A stretch of 40,127 nt of DNA from CAZCQP01 sp964500895 (lineage in GTDB: Bacteria > Bacillota > Clostridia > Lachnospirales > JAISER01), in the NCBI GenBank assembly GCA_964500895.1, contig CAZCQP010000023.1, forward strand, positions 1-40,127. The letters run 5' to 3'. The notes beneath the pieces were generated by a model, which ran no database searches, was not told where the DNA came from, and was given only the letters and a program-made list of their open reading frames with translations. Both the position numbers and the translations under genes were made by a program. Positions 32,074 to 40,127 of the stretch are shown here, piece by piece (positions within the stretch are counted from its first letter, which is position 1; each line of letters starts with the position of its first letter).

Positions 32074-33315
32074 TTACGCTTTAGCTTTGCCGGTTTCTGG
32101 AAGAAGGAAAGAACCCAGTACAAAAGTTAAGCTAAATACGGCTGTAAAAATAAGTGACGTCATAAAATCACCAGTCTTGTCAATTAAAATCCCACAAATA
32201 TAATATTGAAGGGATTGAATGATGTAGGAGATGGAATAAAACATACCCATAATCATCGTAATTTTAGCAGGGGTGATATTGGGCAGTTCCTGGGGCAACA
32301 TAATCAAAGATGTATTAGGCAGGAACATGAAAAACCCGAGCATAACGGCACTCACAATGGCTAAAGCCTGGTTTTGGGTGTTAAACAACACAAAGGCAAA
32401 CAGGGTCATACAAACACCGGAAATGCGCATAATGGGCAAACGCTTTGTTAGCTTTTTGGCAAGAACAATCCCCGCAACAGCGCCAATTACGCCGGATAAT
32501 GCGATGGTTGCACTTAAAAGTTTTGGGTTAATGCTTGCGCCTTTTGAATTCGGATACATGGTCAAGATGACAATGTACAAAGACAGAAGGCCGCTGTAGC
32601 AAAATGGGTAGAGGTAATTAAACTTATCTTTTAATGCGTGTGCAAACGTATAGGCTTCCTGAGCTTGCGCCGGTTGTTGTGCGGCGCCCTTCGCTTCCGA
32701 AGGTTTTGTTGCTTGAATGGCGTAGTCTTCACTAAACATAAACCAAAGCACCAGCAGCACCAGAGAAACCAGGGAGAATAGCAACATGGTGGACTGCCAT
32801 GGCAAAAGTGAGAAATTCATATTGGATATAGCCGTGAAAATCGGTGTAATCATAAACATGGCAAATATGCTGCCCACGTTATAGGAAGAGCCGTTAATGC
32901 CGTTGATAACGATTCTTTCCTTTGGCTCAAAGTAATGCACCACAACGGTGCCGAAATACACAACCAGCAAAGCACCGCCAAAACCCATGATAAAACGGCA
33001 AACCGTAAAGATGATGAAGCTTGGAGCGAATACCGCTAAAATCGACCCAAAGAAAATGAGGAAGGATGCCAGGCCAATGGCTTTTTTAGGCATCAGCTTG
33101 GTCAGGATGGAAGCAGCGCACAGATTGCCGATGATTTTGGCTAACGTAATGGCGTTTGAAATAAAGGTAGCAGAGCTAAATGTTTTAATGCCGAAATAAT
33201 CCATAATCTGTGGGGTAAAGCTGGAACCTGCAACCCAAAGGACCGCAAAGAGGGCGTAAGATAAAAACATGATGATTTCAACCATGTTGCGCCGTAAGTG
33301 ATTTGTTTTTTCCAT
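32074..33315 (-). CDS. MFS transporter
   Basis: 413 residues with about twelve hydrophobic segments. The MFS family is indicated by CRFIMGFGGALLVVYFGTVV, a central cytoplasmic loop (about 195-225, Ala/Gln/Pro-rich), and conserved motifs around loops 2-3 and 8-9. The overall pattern resembles the anion/sugar-acid or nitrate-porter side of MFS; substrate unknown. ATG 33315 has AAGGAAG six to nine bases upstream; an earlier start at 33351 is less likely. Its position between thiolase and hydrolase suggests it imports (or exports) the compound handled by this operon. Confidence 0.85.
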   Translation of the reverse strand: MEKTNHLRRNMVEIIMFLSYALFAVLWVAGSSFTPQIMDYFGIKTFSSATFISNAITLAKIIGNLCAASILTKLMPKKAIGLASFLIFFGSILAVFAPSFIIFTVCRFIMGFGGALLVVYFGTVVVHYFEPKERIVINGINGSSYNVGSIFAMFMITPIFTAISNMNFSLLPWQSTMLLFSLVSLVLLVLWFMFSEDYAIQATKPSEAKGAAQQPAQAQEAYTFAHALKDKFNYLYPFCYSGLLSLYIVILTMYPNSKGASINPKLLSATIALSGVIGAVAGIVLAKKLTKRLPIMRISGVCMTLFAFVLFNTQNQALAIVSAVMLGFFMFLPNTSLIMLPQELPNITPAKITMIMGMFYSISYIIQSLQYYICGILIDKTGDFMTSLIFTAVFSLTFVLGSFLLPETGKAKA

Positions 33316-33357
33316 CTGATACACTTCCTTTTCATTTTGTTTGTAAAACAATGTTGT

Positions 33358-34554
33358 TTAGAGCAAAGCCCCCTGGGTTCTTTCCACCAACAAAGCCGTT
33401 CCCATGCCTCCGCCAATGCACAATGCCGCAAGGCCTTTTTGGGCGTCTCTGCGCTTCATTTCGTAAAGCAGGGTAGCCAGGATGCGCCCGCCAGAAGCCC
33501 CAATGGGATGGCCAATGGCGATGGCGCCCCCATTCACATTGGTTTTTTCCGGGCTTATGCCTAAATCCTTTATTACAGCCAAAGATTGTGCGGCAAACGC
33601 TTCGTTAAGCTCGACCAGGTCTAAGGCGTCTGCTGCCCAGTTTGCTTTTTGCAATGCGGCTTTTACCGTGGGCGTTGGCCCGCAACCCATGATGTCCGGC
33701 GCAATGCCCTTGCTGGCATAGGCTGCGATTTCGGCCAGATATGGGATGCCCAGTGCTTCCGCTTTGTCCTTGCTCATCACAATGAACATGGCTGCACCGT
33801 CGTTAATGCCGGAAGCATTGGCTGCGGTTACCGTGCCGTCTTCTTTAAAGGCACCTTTAAGACCTCCAATTTTTTCAAGGGTACTGTCGTACTTCACAAA
33901 CTCATCCCTGTCAAAAATAACCGGGGCGCCTTTACGCTGGGGGACGGTGATGGGCACAATTTCATCTTTAAATTTGCCCGCCTTTTGGGCGGCCTGCGCC
34001 TTGTTTTGGCTTTGAACGGCAAATGCATCCTGCTGCTCCCTGGTAATGCCCCATCTTTCGGCAACATTTTCCGCCGTCATCCCCATGTGTATGCCGTGAA
34101 AGGCATCGACCAAACCGTCATGAATCAGACTGTCTATCAATTGGCCACTGCCCATGCGGTAGCCTGTGCGGGCTTGTTTCAGTAGGTATGGGGCATTGGT
34201 CATGCTCTCTGTGCCCCCGCAGAGCAGGCAGTCGGCTTCACCGCTTTTAATGAACTGGTAAGCAACACTCACAGCACGAAGGGCGGAACCGCATAACTTA
34301 TTGATGGTCATAGCCGGAATTTCTACAGGCAACCCTGCCTTGACGGCCACTTGCCTGGCCACATTTTGGCCCAAACCGGCACTAAGCACATTGCCGATGA
34401 CCACCTCGTCAATGGCATGAACGTCTATGTTTGCCCGTTTGATGGCTTCTTTAGCAGCAAAAACCCCTAAATCAACCGCACTAAATGGCGTAAGGCTGCC
34501 GCAAAAGGCACCCACAGCCGTTCTGGCGGCTGAAACAATAACAACTTTCTGCAT
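33358..34554 (-). CDS. Acetyl-CoA acetyltransferase (thiolase)
   Basis: 398 residues, a standard thiolase. The acyl-accepting cysteine is in NKLCGSALRAV, with later active-site blocks NEAFAAQSLAV, NGGAIAIGHPIGASG and CIGGGMGTALL. It catalyses acetoacetyl-CoA + CoA to two acetyl-CoA, or the reverse. ATG 34554 follows AGGGGAG by about five bases. It lies 17 bases behind the CoA-transferase gene in one operon; this pairing is typical of short 3-keto acid degradation. Confidence 0.95.
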   Translation of the reverse strand: MQKVVIVSAARTAVGAFCGSLTPFSAVDLGVFAAKEAIKRANIDVHAIDEVVIGNVLSAGLGQNVARQVAVKAGLPVEIPAMTINKLCGSALRAVSVAYQFIKSGEADCLLCGGTESMTNAPYLLKQARTGYRMGSGQLIDSLIHDGLVDAFHGIHMGMTAENVAERWGITREQQDAFAVQSQNKAQAAQKAGKFKDEIVPITVPQRKGAPVIFDRDEFVKYDSTLEKIGGLKGAFKEDGTVTAANASGINDGAAMFIVMSKDKAEALGIPYLAEIAAYASKGIAPDIMGCGPTPTVKAALQKANWAADALDLVELNEAFAAQSLAVIKDLGISPEKTNVNGGAIAIGHPIGASGGRILATLLYEMKRRDAQKGLAALCIGGGMGTALLVERTQGALL

Positions 34555-34571
34555 ATACACTCCCCTTTTTA

Positions 34572-36125
34572 TTATGTTATGGATAACCCCATTTTGCCTG
34601 CCTGAAAGATACGTTCGTCCATCAACTGAACATCTTTTACAATAGGCTTAAAGTCCATCAGTGCCAAGATGTCTTTGTCAAGGTCAATGCCGGGGGCAAT
34701 TTCCGTCAGTTCTACGCCCTCGGTTGTCAGCTTGAATACAGCCCGCTCGGTGATGTAAAGCACCGACTGCCCTTTTTCCATAGCGTAAGCACCGCTAAAA
34801 GTAATTTGCTCCACGTGTGACAAAAACTTGCGCACAGAGCCTTCCTTGTTGATGTGCAGTTTGCCATCCGTGACAGAAACTTGTAAGCCGCCTGTGGTAA
34901 AGGTTCCGCAATAAACCACTTTTTTAGAGTTTTGGGTAATGTTGATAAAACCGCCGCAACCGGCAATCTTTGGCCCGAATTTGGAAACGTTAATGTTGCC
35001 GAAGCCGTCCATTTGGGCTAACCCAAGCAAAGCCACATCCAGACCGCCGCCGTCATAAAAGTCAAACTGATAGGGCTGGTCTAAGATGCAGTCCGGGTTT
35101 GTTGTAACCCCGAAGTTTACACCGCCAGCCGGAACGCCGCCCACAGTACCGGATTCGGTGGTGAGCACCATGCCTGTCAGCCCTTCTTCCGCAGCTACAG
35201 ACGCCACGCCTTCAGGCATTCCGATGCCCAGGTTCACAATGGCATTGGGCATCAGCTCCATGGCTGCCCGGCGGGCAATGATTTTCCGGTCACTCATGGG
35301 CAAGGGCGTGAGGGAATCCATGGGCACCCGCACCTCTCCGGAAAAAGCAGAATTATAGTATGTACCGTATGTTTGCTTATGGTTGTCGGGGTTGGAGACC
35401 ACGATGGCATCCACATAGATGCCGGGTATTTTAATCAAGCGTGTGTTTAAAGAGCCGTACTCCACCACCTGCTTCACCTGAACAATGACCTTGCCCCCAG
35501 AATTTTTGGCGGCCTGAGCGATGGACAGGGCTTCGGAGTATGTCCCTTCGTGCTCCATGGTGCAGTTGCCCAACGTATCTGCATAAGTTGCCCGAATAAC
35601 AGCCACATCAATGGGCCGAGACTTGTATAACAACTTCTCCTGGCCGCACACGTCAATGAGTTCCACAATGTCCTCATCATTTTTGGCTTTCTCATTCAGC
35701 TTGCCGCCTTCAATGCGGGGGTCTATAAAGGTTTTTAGTCCAACATGAGTGATGACCCCTGGCTTTCCTGCTGCTATGTCCCGAAACAGTTGTGAAATAA
35801 CTCCTTGAGGAAGATTATAGGCGGAAACCTTGTTGTCTAACGCAAGCCTTTGCATACGTGGCATTAGCCCCCAGTGCCCGCCGATAACTTTTGTCACAAG
35901 CCCTTCCTCGGCCAAATGGTTTAAACCCAAGGTGACATTATCCCCTTGCCCGGCGGCATATATAAGCGTCAAATCTCTGGGGTGGCCTGCTTCTAGAAAT
36001 GCCTGGCCTATGGCCACAGACACCTCTTCTGCGTGCGCTGCCCCTACAAAACCGCTGAAACCCAGCGTCAGGCCGTCCTTGATAAATTCACGTACAGTTT
36101 CTTCTGCTGTCATCACCCTAACCAT
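34572..36125 (-). CDS. Family I acyl-CoA:acetate/3-keto acid CoA-transferase (YdiF/Pct-like)
   Basis: 517 residues, an alpha-beta fusion as in YdiF and propionate CoA-transferase. The N-terminal half includes FSGFVGAAHAEEV and IGGHWGLMPRMQRLA. The C-terminal half has IVNLGIGMPEGVASVA and catalytic-glutamate region LTTESGTVGGVPAGG, with DFYDGGGLDVALLGLAQMD after it. It moves CoA between acetyl-CoA and a short carboxylic or 3-keto acid. ATG 36125 has AAGAGGG seven bases upstream. First gene of the four-gene operon, divergent from the LysR gene. Confidence 0.93.
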   Translation of the reverse strand: MVRVMTAEETVREFIKDGLTLGFSGFVGAAHAEEVSVAIGQAFLEAGHPRDLTLIYAAGQGDNVTLGLNHLAEEGLVTKVIGGHWGLMPRMQRLALDNKVSAYNLPQGVISQLFRDIAAGKPGVITHVGLKTFIDPRIEGGKLNEKAKNDEDIVELIDVCGQEKLLYKSRPIDVAVIRATYADTLGNCTMEHEGTYSEALSIAQAAKNSGGKVIVQVKQVVEYGSLNTRLIKIPGIYVDAIVVSNPDNHKQTYGTYYNSAFSGEVRVPMDSLTPLPMSDRKIIARRAAMELMPNAIVNLGIGMPEGVASVAAEEGLTGMVLTTESGTVGGVPAGGVNFGVTTNPDCILDQPYQFDFYDGGGLDVALLGLAQMDGFGNINVSKFGPKIAGCGGFINITQNSKKVVYCGTFTTGGLQVSVTDGKLHINKEGSVRKFLSHVEQITFSGAYAMEKGQSVLYITERAVFKLTTEGVELTEIAPGIDLDKDILALMDFKPIVKDVQLMDERIFQAGKMGLSIT

Positions 36126-36163
36126 CGCACAACCCTCTTTTCATAAACGATTCTTTGTTTAAC

Positions 36164-36192
36164 ATTATATTTCCCGTTTCGTATAAAGTAAA
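36164..36192 (-). promoter_or_regulatory. Candidate promoter of the CoA-transferase operon
   Basis: On the minus strand: TTTACT (36192-36187), 17 bases, TATAAT (36169-36164), about 40 bases before ATG 36125. The non-consensus -35 box would fit an activator-dependent promoter. Confidence 0.5.
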
Positions 36193-36257
36193 ATATCAAT
36201 AATTAGGGGTAACCATAATTATAAGTAATCATTGACAATAAAATATGTGGTTGCCAA

Positions 36258-36295
36258 GCATATTTCTGGCATATTCCTTGCATATATGCTATAAT
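36258..36295 (+). promoter_or_regulatory. Three GCATAT repeats at exact 11-bp spacing over the lysR promoter
   Basis: GCATAT begins at 36258, 36269 and 36280; the last forms the palindrome GCATATATGC. A perfect TATAAT follows at 36290-36295. Helix-phased repeats in the divergent gap suggest a binding site for the LysR protein or another regulator. Confidence 0.55.
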
Positions 36296-36326
36296 AAAAT
36301 GAAGATGAGCGAAGCAGGAATAGAAG

Positions 36327-37220
36327 GTGGACACATTGGAAATTCAACAACTTAAATATTTTATAGCGATTGTTGAGCATAAAGGGTTTACACGTGCGGC
36401 GGACAAGCTTTACATCACCCAACCCATGCTGTCACGTTGCATTAAGGACCTGGAGGCTGAACTGAATGTGAAGCTGATTGACCGTACCAACAAAAGCTTT
36501 ATACTGACAGACGCTGGGGAAGTGCTGTATCAAAAAGGGATGCAGCTTTTACAGCTATACCAGGATTTGTTTCGCATTTTAAGCGACGTGAAGAGTGCTG
36601 ATATTGGGGAAATAAGAATATCCAGCCCGGGAGTTCTTTTGGATATGTATTTTCCCGAAATCTTAATTGACTTTAGAAAGCAGAACCCAGGCATCAGAAT
36701 CAGCATTGTGGAGGAGGGTTCGGCCCAAGTAGCCAAGTCCGTGTTAAACGGGGATGCAGATATGGGGCTGGTGATGATGCCTGTGAATCATTTATGTGAA
36801 ATGGAAGTGATTTCGGTAATTAACGACGAGGTGTGCTTAATGGTGAACAAGAGCCATGCATTTGCTTCCCAACAGGCGGTTAACTTACGGCAACTGGAAG
36901 ACGTGGAACTGGCTACTTATGGGGAGTCGGCCACATTGTATTCCACCTTAATGCGCATGTGTGAAGATTGCGGGTTTTACCCCACCATTGTTTACAAAAG
37001 CCTCATGCCTATGTTCGTGCGGGAAATGGTGGCGAATGGCTCTTGCGTGGGGGTCTTGCCGCAGCCGGTAATTCTCAAGCATTTAGGCGATGATCTTACC
37101 TGCGTGCGGCTGGAACCGAAGTTGCACTGGAATATATCCATGATTACCAATAAAAACAGGTATAAGTCTTTTGCCACTGCAAAGCTTGTTGAATTTATAC
37201 AAAACCATTTTAATACTTAA
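36327..37220 (+). CDS. LysR-family transcriptional regulator
   Basis: 297 residues. An N-terminal winged helix-turn-helix (about 4-65: LEIQQLKYFIAIVEHKGFTRAADKLYITQPMLSRCIKDLE) precedes a periplasmic-binding-fold effector domain beginning near GEIRISSPGVL. The start may be GTG 36327 or TTG 36336 (family-like MEIQQLKYF, with AGAAGG eight bases upstream). It diverges from the CoA-transferase operon and probably controls it in response to an organic acid or CoA-related metabolite, while repressing itself. The three phased GCATAT repeats in the gap are the likely operator. Confidence 0.9.
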   Translation: MDTLEIQQLKYFIAIVEHKGFTRAADKLYITQPMLSRCIKDLEAELNVKLIDRTNKSFILTDAGEVLYQKGMQLLQLYQDLFRILSDVKSADIGEIRISSPGVLLDMYFPEILIDFRKQNPGIRISIVEEGSAQVAKSVLNGDADMGLVMMPVNHLCEMEVISVINDEVCLMVNKSHAFASQQAVNLRQLEDVELATYGESATLYSTLMRMCEDCGFYPTIVYKSLMPMFVREMVANGSCVGVLPQPVILKHLGDDLTCVRLEPKLHWNISMITNKNRYKSFATAKLVEFIQNHFNT

Positions 37221-37316
37221 GCGCTTGTTTGATATCTCTCTTTTAGCGGATTTTCGAGATGATTTTTCGCTATGCACGAAAGCTGTGAGACGGGATAATA
37301 AGCAATTATGACTAGA

Positions 37317-37411
37317 GCGTGTTCCCACTAGCAAATGGCATGTGATTAATAAGGATTTATTCAGCTTGCACTTGTATTTGTGTTTGTGGCAATTAAATAC
37401 TGGGAACACGC
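37317..37411. repeat. 95-bp segment with 11-bp terminal inverted repeats
   Basis: gcgtgttccca (37317-37327) is exactly complementary to tgggaacacgc (37401-37411). It could be a MITE-like element or a long-range hairpin after lysR. No target duplication was clear. Confidence 0.4.
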
Positions 37412-37538
37412 CTATCACTACATACAGTTTGAGTTTTCCTAGCGGTTTGGGAAGCCACCAGTATATTTTCCCTTTTAAGCAACAATCTTAACCCACAGGA
37501 AATCAATAGAAAAAGATTAACGCAAAGTCCTGTGAGGC

Positions 37539-37551
37539 GAGTGGGAATGAT
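37539..37551 (+). repeat. guaA 3'-end repeat, right copy (possible attR core)
   Basis: gagtgggaatgat matches 12 of 13 bases of the guaA end at 30179-30191, including codons for E-W-E-stop. Nothing upstream of it resembles guaA, so it is not simply a guaA pseudogene tail. Confidence 0.5.
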
Positions 37552-37572
37552 TAAAGGTCACCAAAAAACCTT

Positions 37573-37638
37573 GCAACATCTGTTATAAATCCATATAAAA
37601 AGAGCTAACTGATTTTTTGAAGTCAGTTAGCTCTTTTT
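37573..37638 (+). repeat. 66-bp terminator repeat, copy 2
   Basis: Direct repeat of 30263-30327. Here the stem is 16 bases (37597-37612 with 37623-37638), flanked by A- and T-runs, so it is a strong bidirectional terminator and can end transcription of the DUF1801 gene on the minus strand. Confidence 0.85.
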
Positions 37639-37711
37639 GCGCCAATAAAACCAATGTATTTAACGTTCATGCCTCGTGTAAGTTAAAAGCCCACAAATAG
37701 GGCAATACACT

Positions 37712-38071
37712 TTACTGCATATTTTCCTTTACCCTAAATGCCACAATCCGCTGAATCAAATCCCAAGGCAACGGTTTATCTATCGGAAACTGCACCGCAC
37801 CTTTAGAATATTTCAGCCCCAGCGCAACAAATTCCGCAGCAAAGTTTTCAATGCCGCTTGCGCCGGGATAAAGCCCGATATGCTTTTTGTAAGCCATAAA
37901 GTGAATAAGATTACCGTTCAGAAAAAACGTGGGCATTGCCCAGGAAATTTTCTCGGTGGCTTCAGGCGCATACTTGTGAATGAAACTCCGAAGTTCCTGC
38001 AAGATTGCCTGAACAGGCGGCGTACAGGTGGCAATGTACGCATCAATAGTATCATAAGTTGGTCTTGGCAT
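37712..38071 (-). CDS. DUF1801/YdhG-like protein
   Basis: 119 residues. The family pattern is clear: TIDAYIATCTPPVQAILQELRSFIHKYAPEATEKISWAMPTF, then NLIHFMAYKKHIGLYPG and a C-terminal GAVQFPIDKPLPWDLIQRIVAFRV. Some members, such as Bacillus FrataxIn-like Fra/YdhG, are reported as iron chaperones; others are uncharacterised, so the role here is open. ATG 38071 matches the family start and has AAAGGGCGG upstream; an in-frame start at 38119 would add a non-conserved leader. It lies outside the putative island. Confidence 0.8.
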   Translation of the reverse strand: MPRPTYDTIDAYIATCTPPVQAILQELRSFIHKYAPEATEKISWAMPTFFLNGNLIHFMAYKKHIGLYPGASGIENFAAEFVALGLKYSKGAVQFPIDKPLPWDLIQRIVAFRVKENMQ

Positions 38072-38131
38072 GTTATTAACCGCCCTTTCTTTTGTTTTTG
38101 GCATCACCCCTGTAGCCATAAGGCATGGGAA

Positions 38132-40127
38132 TTATTCATATTCGATGGTAAAAATTTCACCGTTTTCTACAGAGAAGGTAACCACATCGGAGAACATGGA
38201 CTCATTTTTGGCATCCACCATCTCAAACATCATCACAAATGTGCCGTCGAAAAAGTCCGCTTCTGCAAAAGTGGTGCTTTCCGTTACCGTGAACGTTTCG
38301 CCATCTACCTGCGTGGCCTCCTCGTCATCGTCACCGCTGAAGGTATAGGCGTAATGCAGTGTTGTAATTGTATCCCCCGGCTTTAATTTAAGCAGCGCTT
38401 TATCGGCCATGCCATTTTCGTTCAGCTCTTTGCGGGCACCTAAAATGCGATATTCCTCTGTGTTAAAATCGTAAGCCACCGTAAGGTTGTATTCGGCACC
38501 ATTAATCTTAACAGGCACTGCATAAAGATTGTAATCATCCCCTGTTTCCGTAATTTCCATATAGACTAGATGCCCGTCAATGGCGCCCCAAACACCCCGG
38601 AAATTGTCCGTAAAAATACCCTTTTCCCAGTCTCCTTCCAAATCATTGTCCCGCCCCAGAACAAGAATTATATCATTTTCCTCGTCCGTGTAGCACAACT
38701 GGAAGTAGACTTCGCTTAGCATATCGGCAATATCTGGCCCTAAATTCAGAACAGCGCTGCCATCCTCGTCCACCGTTACAGGATAATCCTCCAGGTTCAG
38801 CCCGGCATCGGTTAAACTTTGCTGCAAACCGGCCACTTCAGGAATTTCCTCGTAGCCCATTTCTGAAATGTACTGTCTTGTCTCGTCGGACATTTCCCCT
38901 TGCAGCAAGTAGCCGAAGTAATGCTTAAAAGCTAGGCTTGTGCCCACTTGGTTATAGCCTGTAAAATCGTCCATGTCCGCATTATAGGAGTAATAGCAGG
39001 TAAGGCCAGTGGCTTGCTGGCGATAAGGGCCGTTCACTTTGTAAACCACGCATTCATCCAGCGCAGAAAGTACCGTTTCGGCGTGTTCCGGCAGCAAAGA
39101 CATCGCATTTCTCACCAAGTCCCCTAAATCTACCATGTTGGTATAGCCTTGGTCACGGGTGTTGCCCCCGTAATTTTCGGACTGCGTGGCCATACGACCC
39201 AACTGGTTAAAGAAGGCTGTATTTTCCACGGCGGCAGAAAGGGCTTCCTTGCCGATGTTCTCATACGCCGCTAACAATGGAGGCAGTTTTTGCAAATCGG
39301 TAACGGCCAGGGTAATCTCGTCCTGGGTCCCTTCCATTTCACACCCCTGCACATATGTATCGCAAATCACTGTGCCCAGCTGTGCCCCATTCATTGCCGG
39401 GTTGTCTGCCAGCTCTTGAAGCCAGCCGGTGTAGTACCAGCCATTGCCGGGTTCCAACTCTTGGGAAGCCACAAGTAGTTGGCGTATGCGCTAAACAAAC
39501 TGGCCACATCCACGCTGGACATCAGACAAGTGTCAAAGCCTACCAGCTCAATAGGTGTTTCATCGCCCCCAAAAACTGCATCAAAAGCCTCTTGCATCCG
39601 ATCCAACGTCAGTGCATCAAGATTGTACACTTCATCAATTCTGCACCGGCCACACTGCCGCCCCCGTGGTTCCAAAACAATACCATGGTGTGGTCGGCAG
39701 GATAATTTTCTTTACAAAAGGCTAAAAAATCCTTGAGCACTGTCGCGTCACCCATGCTGGCGCTGGGCAATTCATCCACCTGCTCCAAGCCGTTGCTGCT
39801 GAACAGGTAACGCCCCAGTACATCTGGATTCACAAAATCATTTTGCCATTGGTATGCCCCACCGGTCTGAATAACCACCTGAATGTTGTCTGGCAGTGCA
39901 ACCTCCATCATTTCCATAAGGTCTTGGGTTGCTGCGCCACTGTTGCTTTCCAGGTCACTGCCGCACAGGTACCAGTAAATGGCCCAGGTATCATCTTCAC
40001 TAAAGCCTGCGGAAGCTTGCACAGCCCCATCATCAGCCGATTCACCCGTCACTGCGCGATCTTCCGCTCCATCATCGGAACAGCCCGCCAAAGCCCATAC
40101 AATTGTCAAAATACCAATCGCTGCAAA
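38132..40127 (-). pseudogene. Clostripain-family (C11) peptidase lipoprotein, two frameshifts, 5' end off window
   Basis: Reading leftward, the signal sequence enters from outside the window and ends in lipobox ALAGC, then TWAIYWYLCGSDLESNSGAA, typical of clostripain-like proteins. The catalytic His is in LFWNHGGGSVAG. A lost base near 39637 (TTT reduced to TT) shifts the frame, which resumes as DEVYNLDALTLD and carries the catalytic Cys in GFDTCLMSSVDVA. A second lost base near 39472 (GG reduced to G) shifts it again to ASQELEPGNGWYYTGWLQ, and a 446-residue C-terminal part runs to 38132. All three pieces join into one normal protein, so this is a recent pseudogene or contains sequencing errors. 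Confidence 0.85.

Larger units (their letters stand above)
30192..37551. mobile_element. Putative genomic island at the guaA 3' end
   Basis: The 7,360-base segment lies between two copies of the guaA terminal sequence, each followed by a near-identical terminator repeat. It contains an AT-rich hypothetical gene and a catabolic-looking operon with its own LysR regulator. guaA 3' ends are known integration sites for islands and ICEs in other bacteria. No integrase is inside, so mobility is lost or supplied from elsewhere. The boundaries are inferred. Confidence 0.4.
37221..37711. other. Non-coding right flank of the island
   Basis: 491 bases without a supportable gene. It holds an 11-bp inverted repeat pair (37317-37411), an imperfect hairpin around cccacagga / tcctgtgagg (about 37493-37537), the second guaA-end copy (37539-37551) and the second terminator repeat (37573-37638). 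Confidence 0.6.

Noticed and set aside
36258..36290. Iterons of a replication origin
   Set aside because: Only three short repeats, located over a promoter next to a LysR gene, with no replication gene nearby.
1..40127. CRISPR arrays, tRNA or rRNA genes, prophage structural genes, toxin-antitoxin or restriction systems
   Set aside because: No repeat-spacer pattern, cloverleaf, or characteristic protein motif was found on either strand.

Overview
The window looks like chromosomal DNA from an anaerobic member of the Clostridia (Bacillota). The evidence is the clostridial gene order rnfCDGEAB, a standard atpBEFHAGDC operon, strong AGGAGG ribosome sites with frequent GTG/TTG starts, a clostripain-family lipoprotein, a DUF6106-type small membrane protein and intrinsic terminators throughout. 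Base composition is moderate, with AT-rich promoter gaps and one clearly AT-rich gene. No rRNA, tRNA or CRISPR array is visible. I cannot name a genus.

Layout: (1) 1-5845, plus strand: a kinase-like ATPase, then the six-gene Rnf complex (ferredoxin:NAD+ oxidoreductase, ion pump), closed by a strong terminator. A gene truncated by the window edge diverges to the left. (2) 5894-9402, plus: a branched-chain amino acid type ABC transporter, livHMGF, with its own promoter and no substrate-binding protein. (3) 9416-18062, minus: clpS-clpA, a small mobile-element-type protein, a large serine recombinase, an MBL-fold hydrolase, an orphan TRAP binding lipoprotein, RNase HI, a radical SAM protein and a queuosine-precursor transporter. 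(4) 18121-20307: a plus-strand gene of unknown function whose promoter overlaps that of clpS, then a frameshifted small exported protein. (5) 20302-26602, minus: the complete F-type ATP synthase operon. Its c subunit lacks the Na+ ligand set, which suggests H+ coupling. (6) 26800-30190, plus: DUF6106-type protein, guaB and guaA. (7) about 30192-37638: a probable genomic island holding an AT-rich hypothetical gene and a four-gene operon (CoA-transferase, thiolase, MFS permease, alpha/beta hydrolase) with a divergent LysR regulator. (8) 37712-40127, minus: a DUF1801 protein and a clostripain-like peptidase gene broken by two frameshifts and cut by the window end.

Working together: Rnf turns reduced ferredoxin into NADH plus an ion gradient that the ATP synthase can use. 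guaB-guaA make GMP from IMP, but this GuaA has lost the catalytic part of its glutaminase domain. The radical SAM and transporter pair is probably a queuosine-precursor salvage unit. The most notable observation is that the last bases of guaA (gaatgggaatgat) recur as gagtgggaatgat 7.36 kb downstream. Each copy is followed by a near-identical 65-66 bp terminator repeat. This is what integration of an island at the 3' end of guaA would leave. No convincing new defence system was found.
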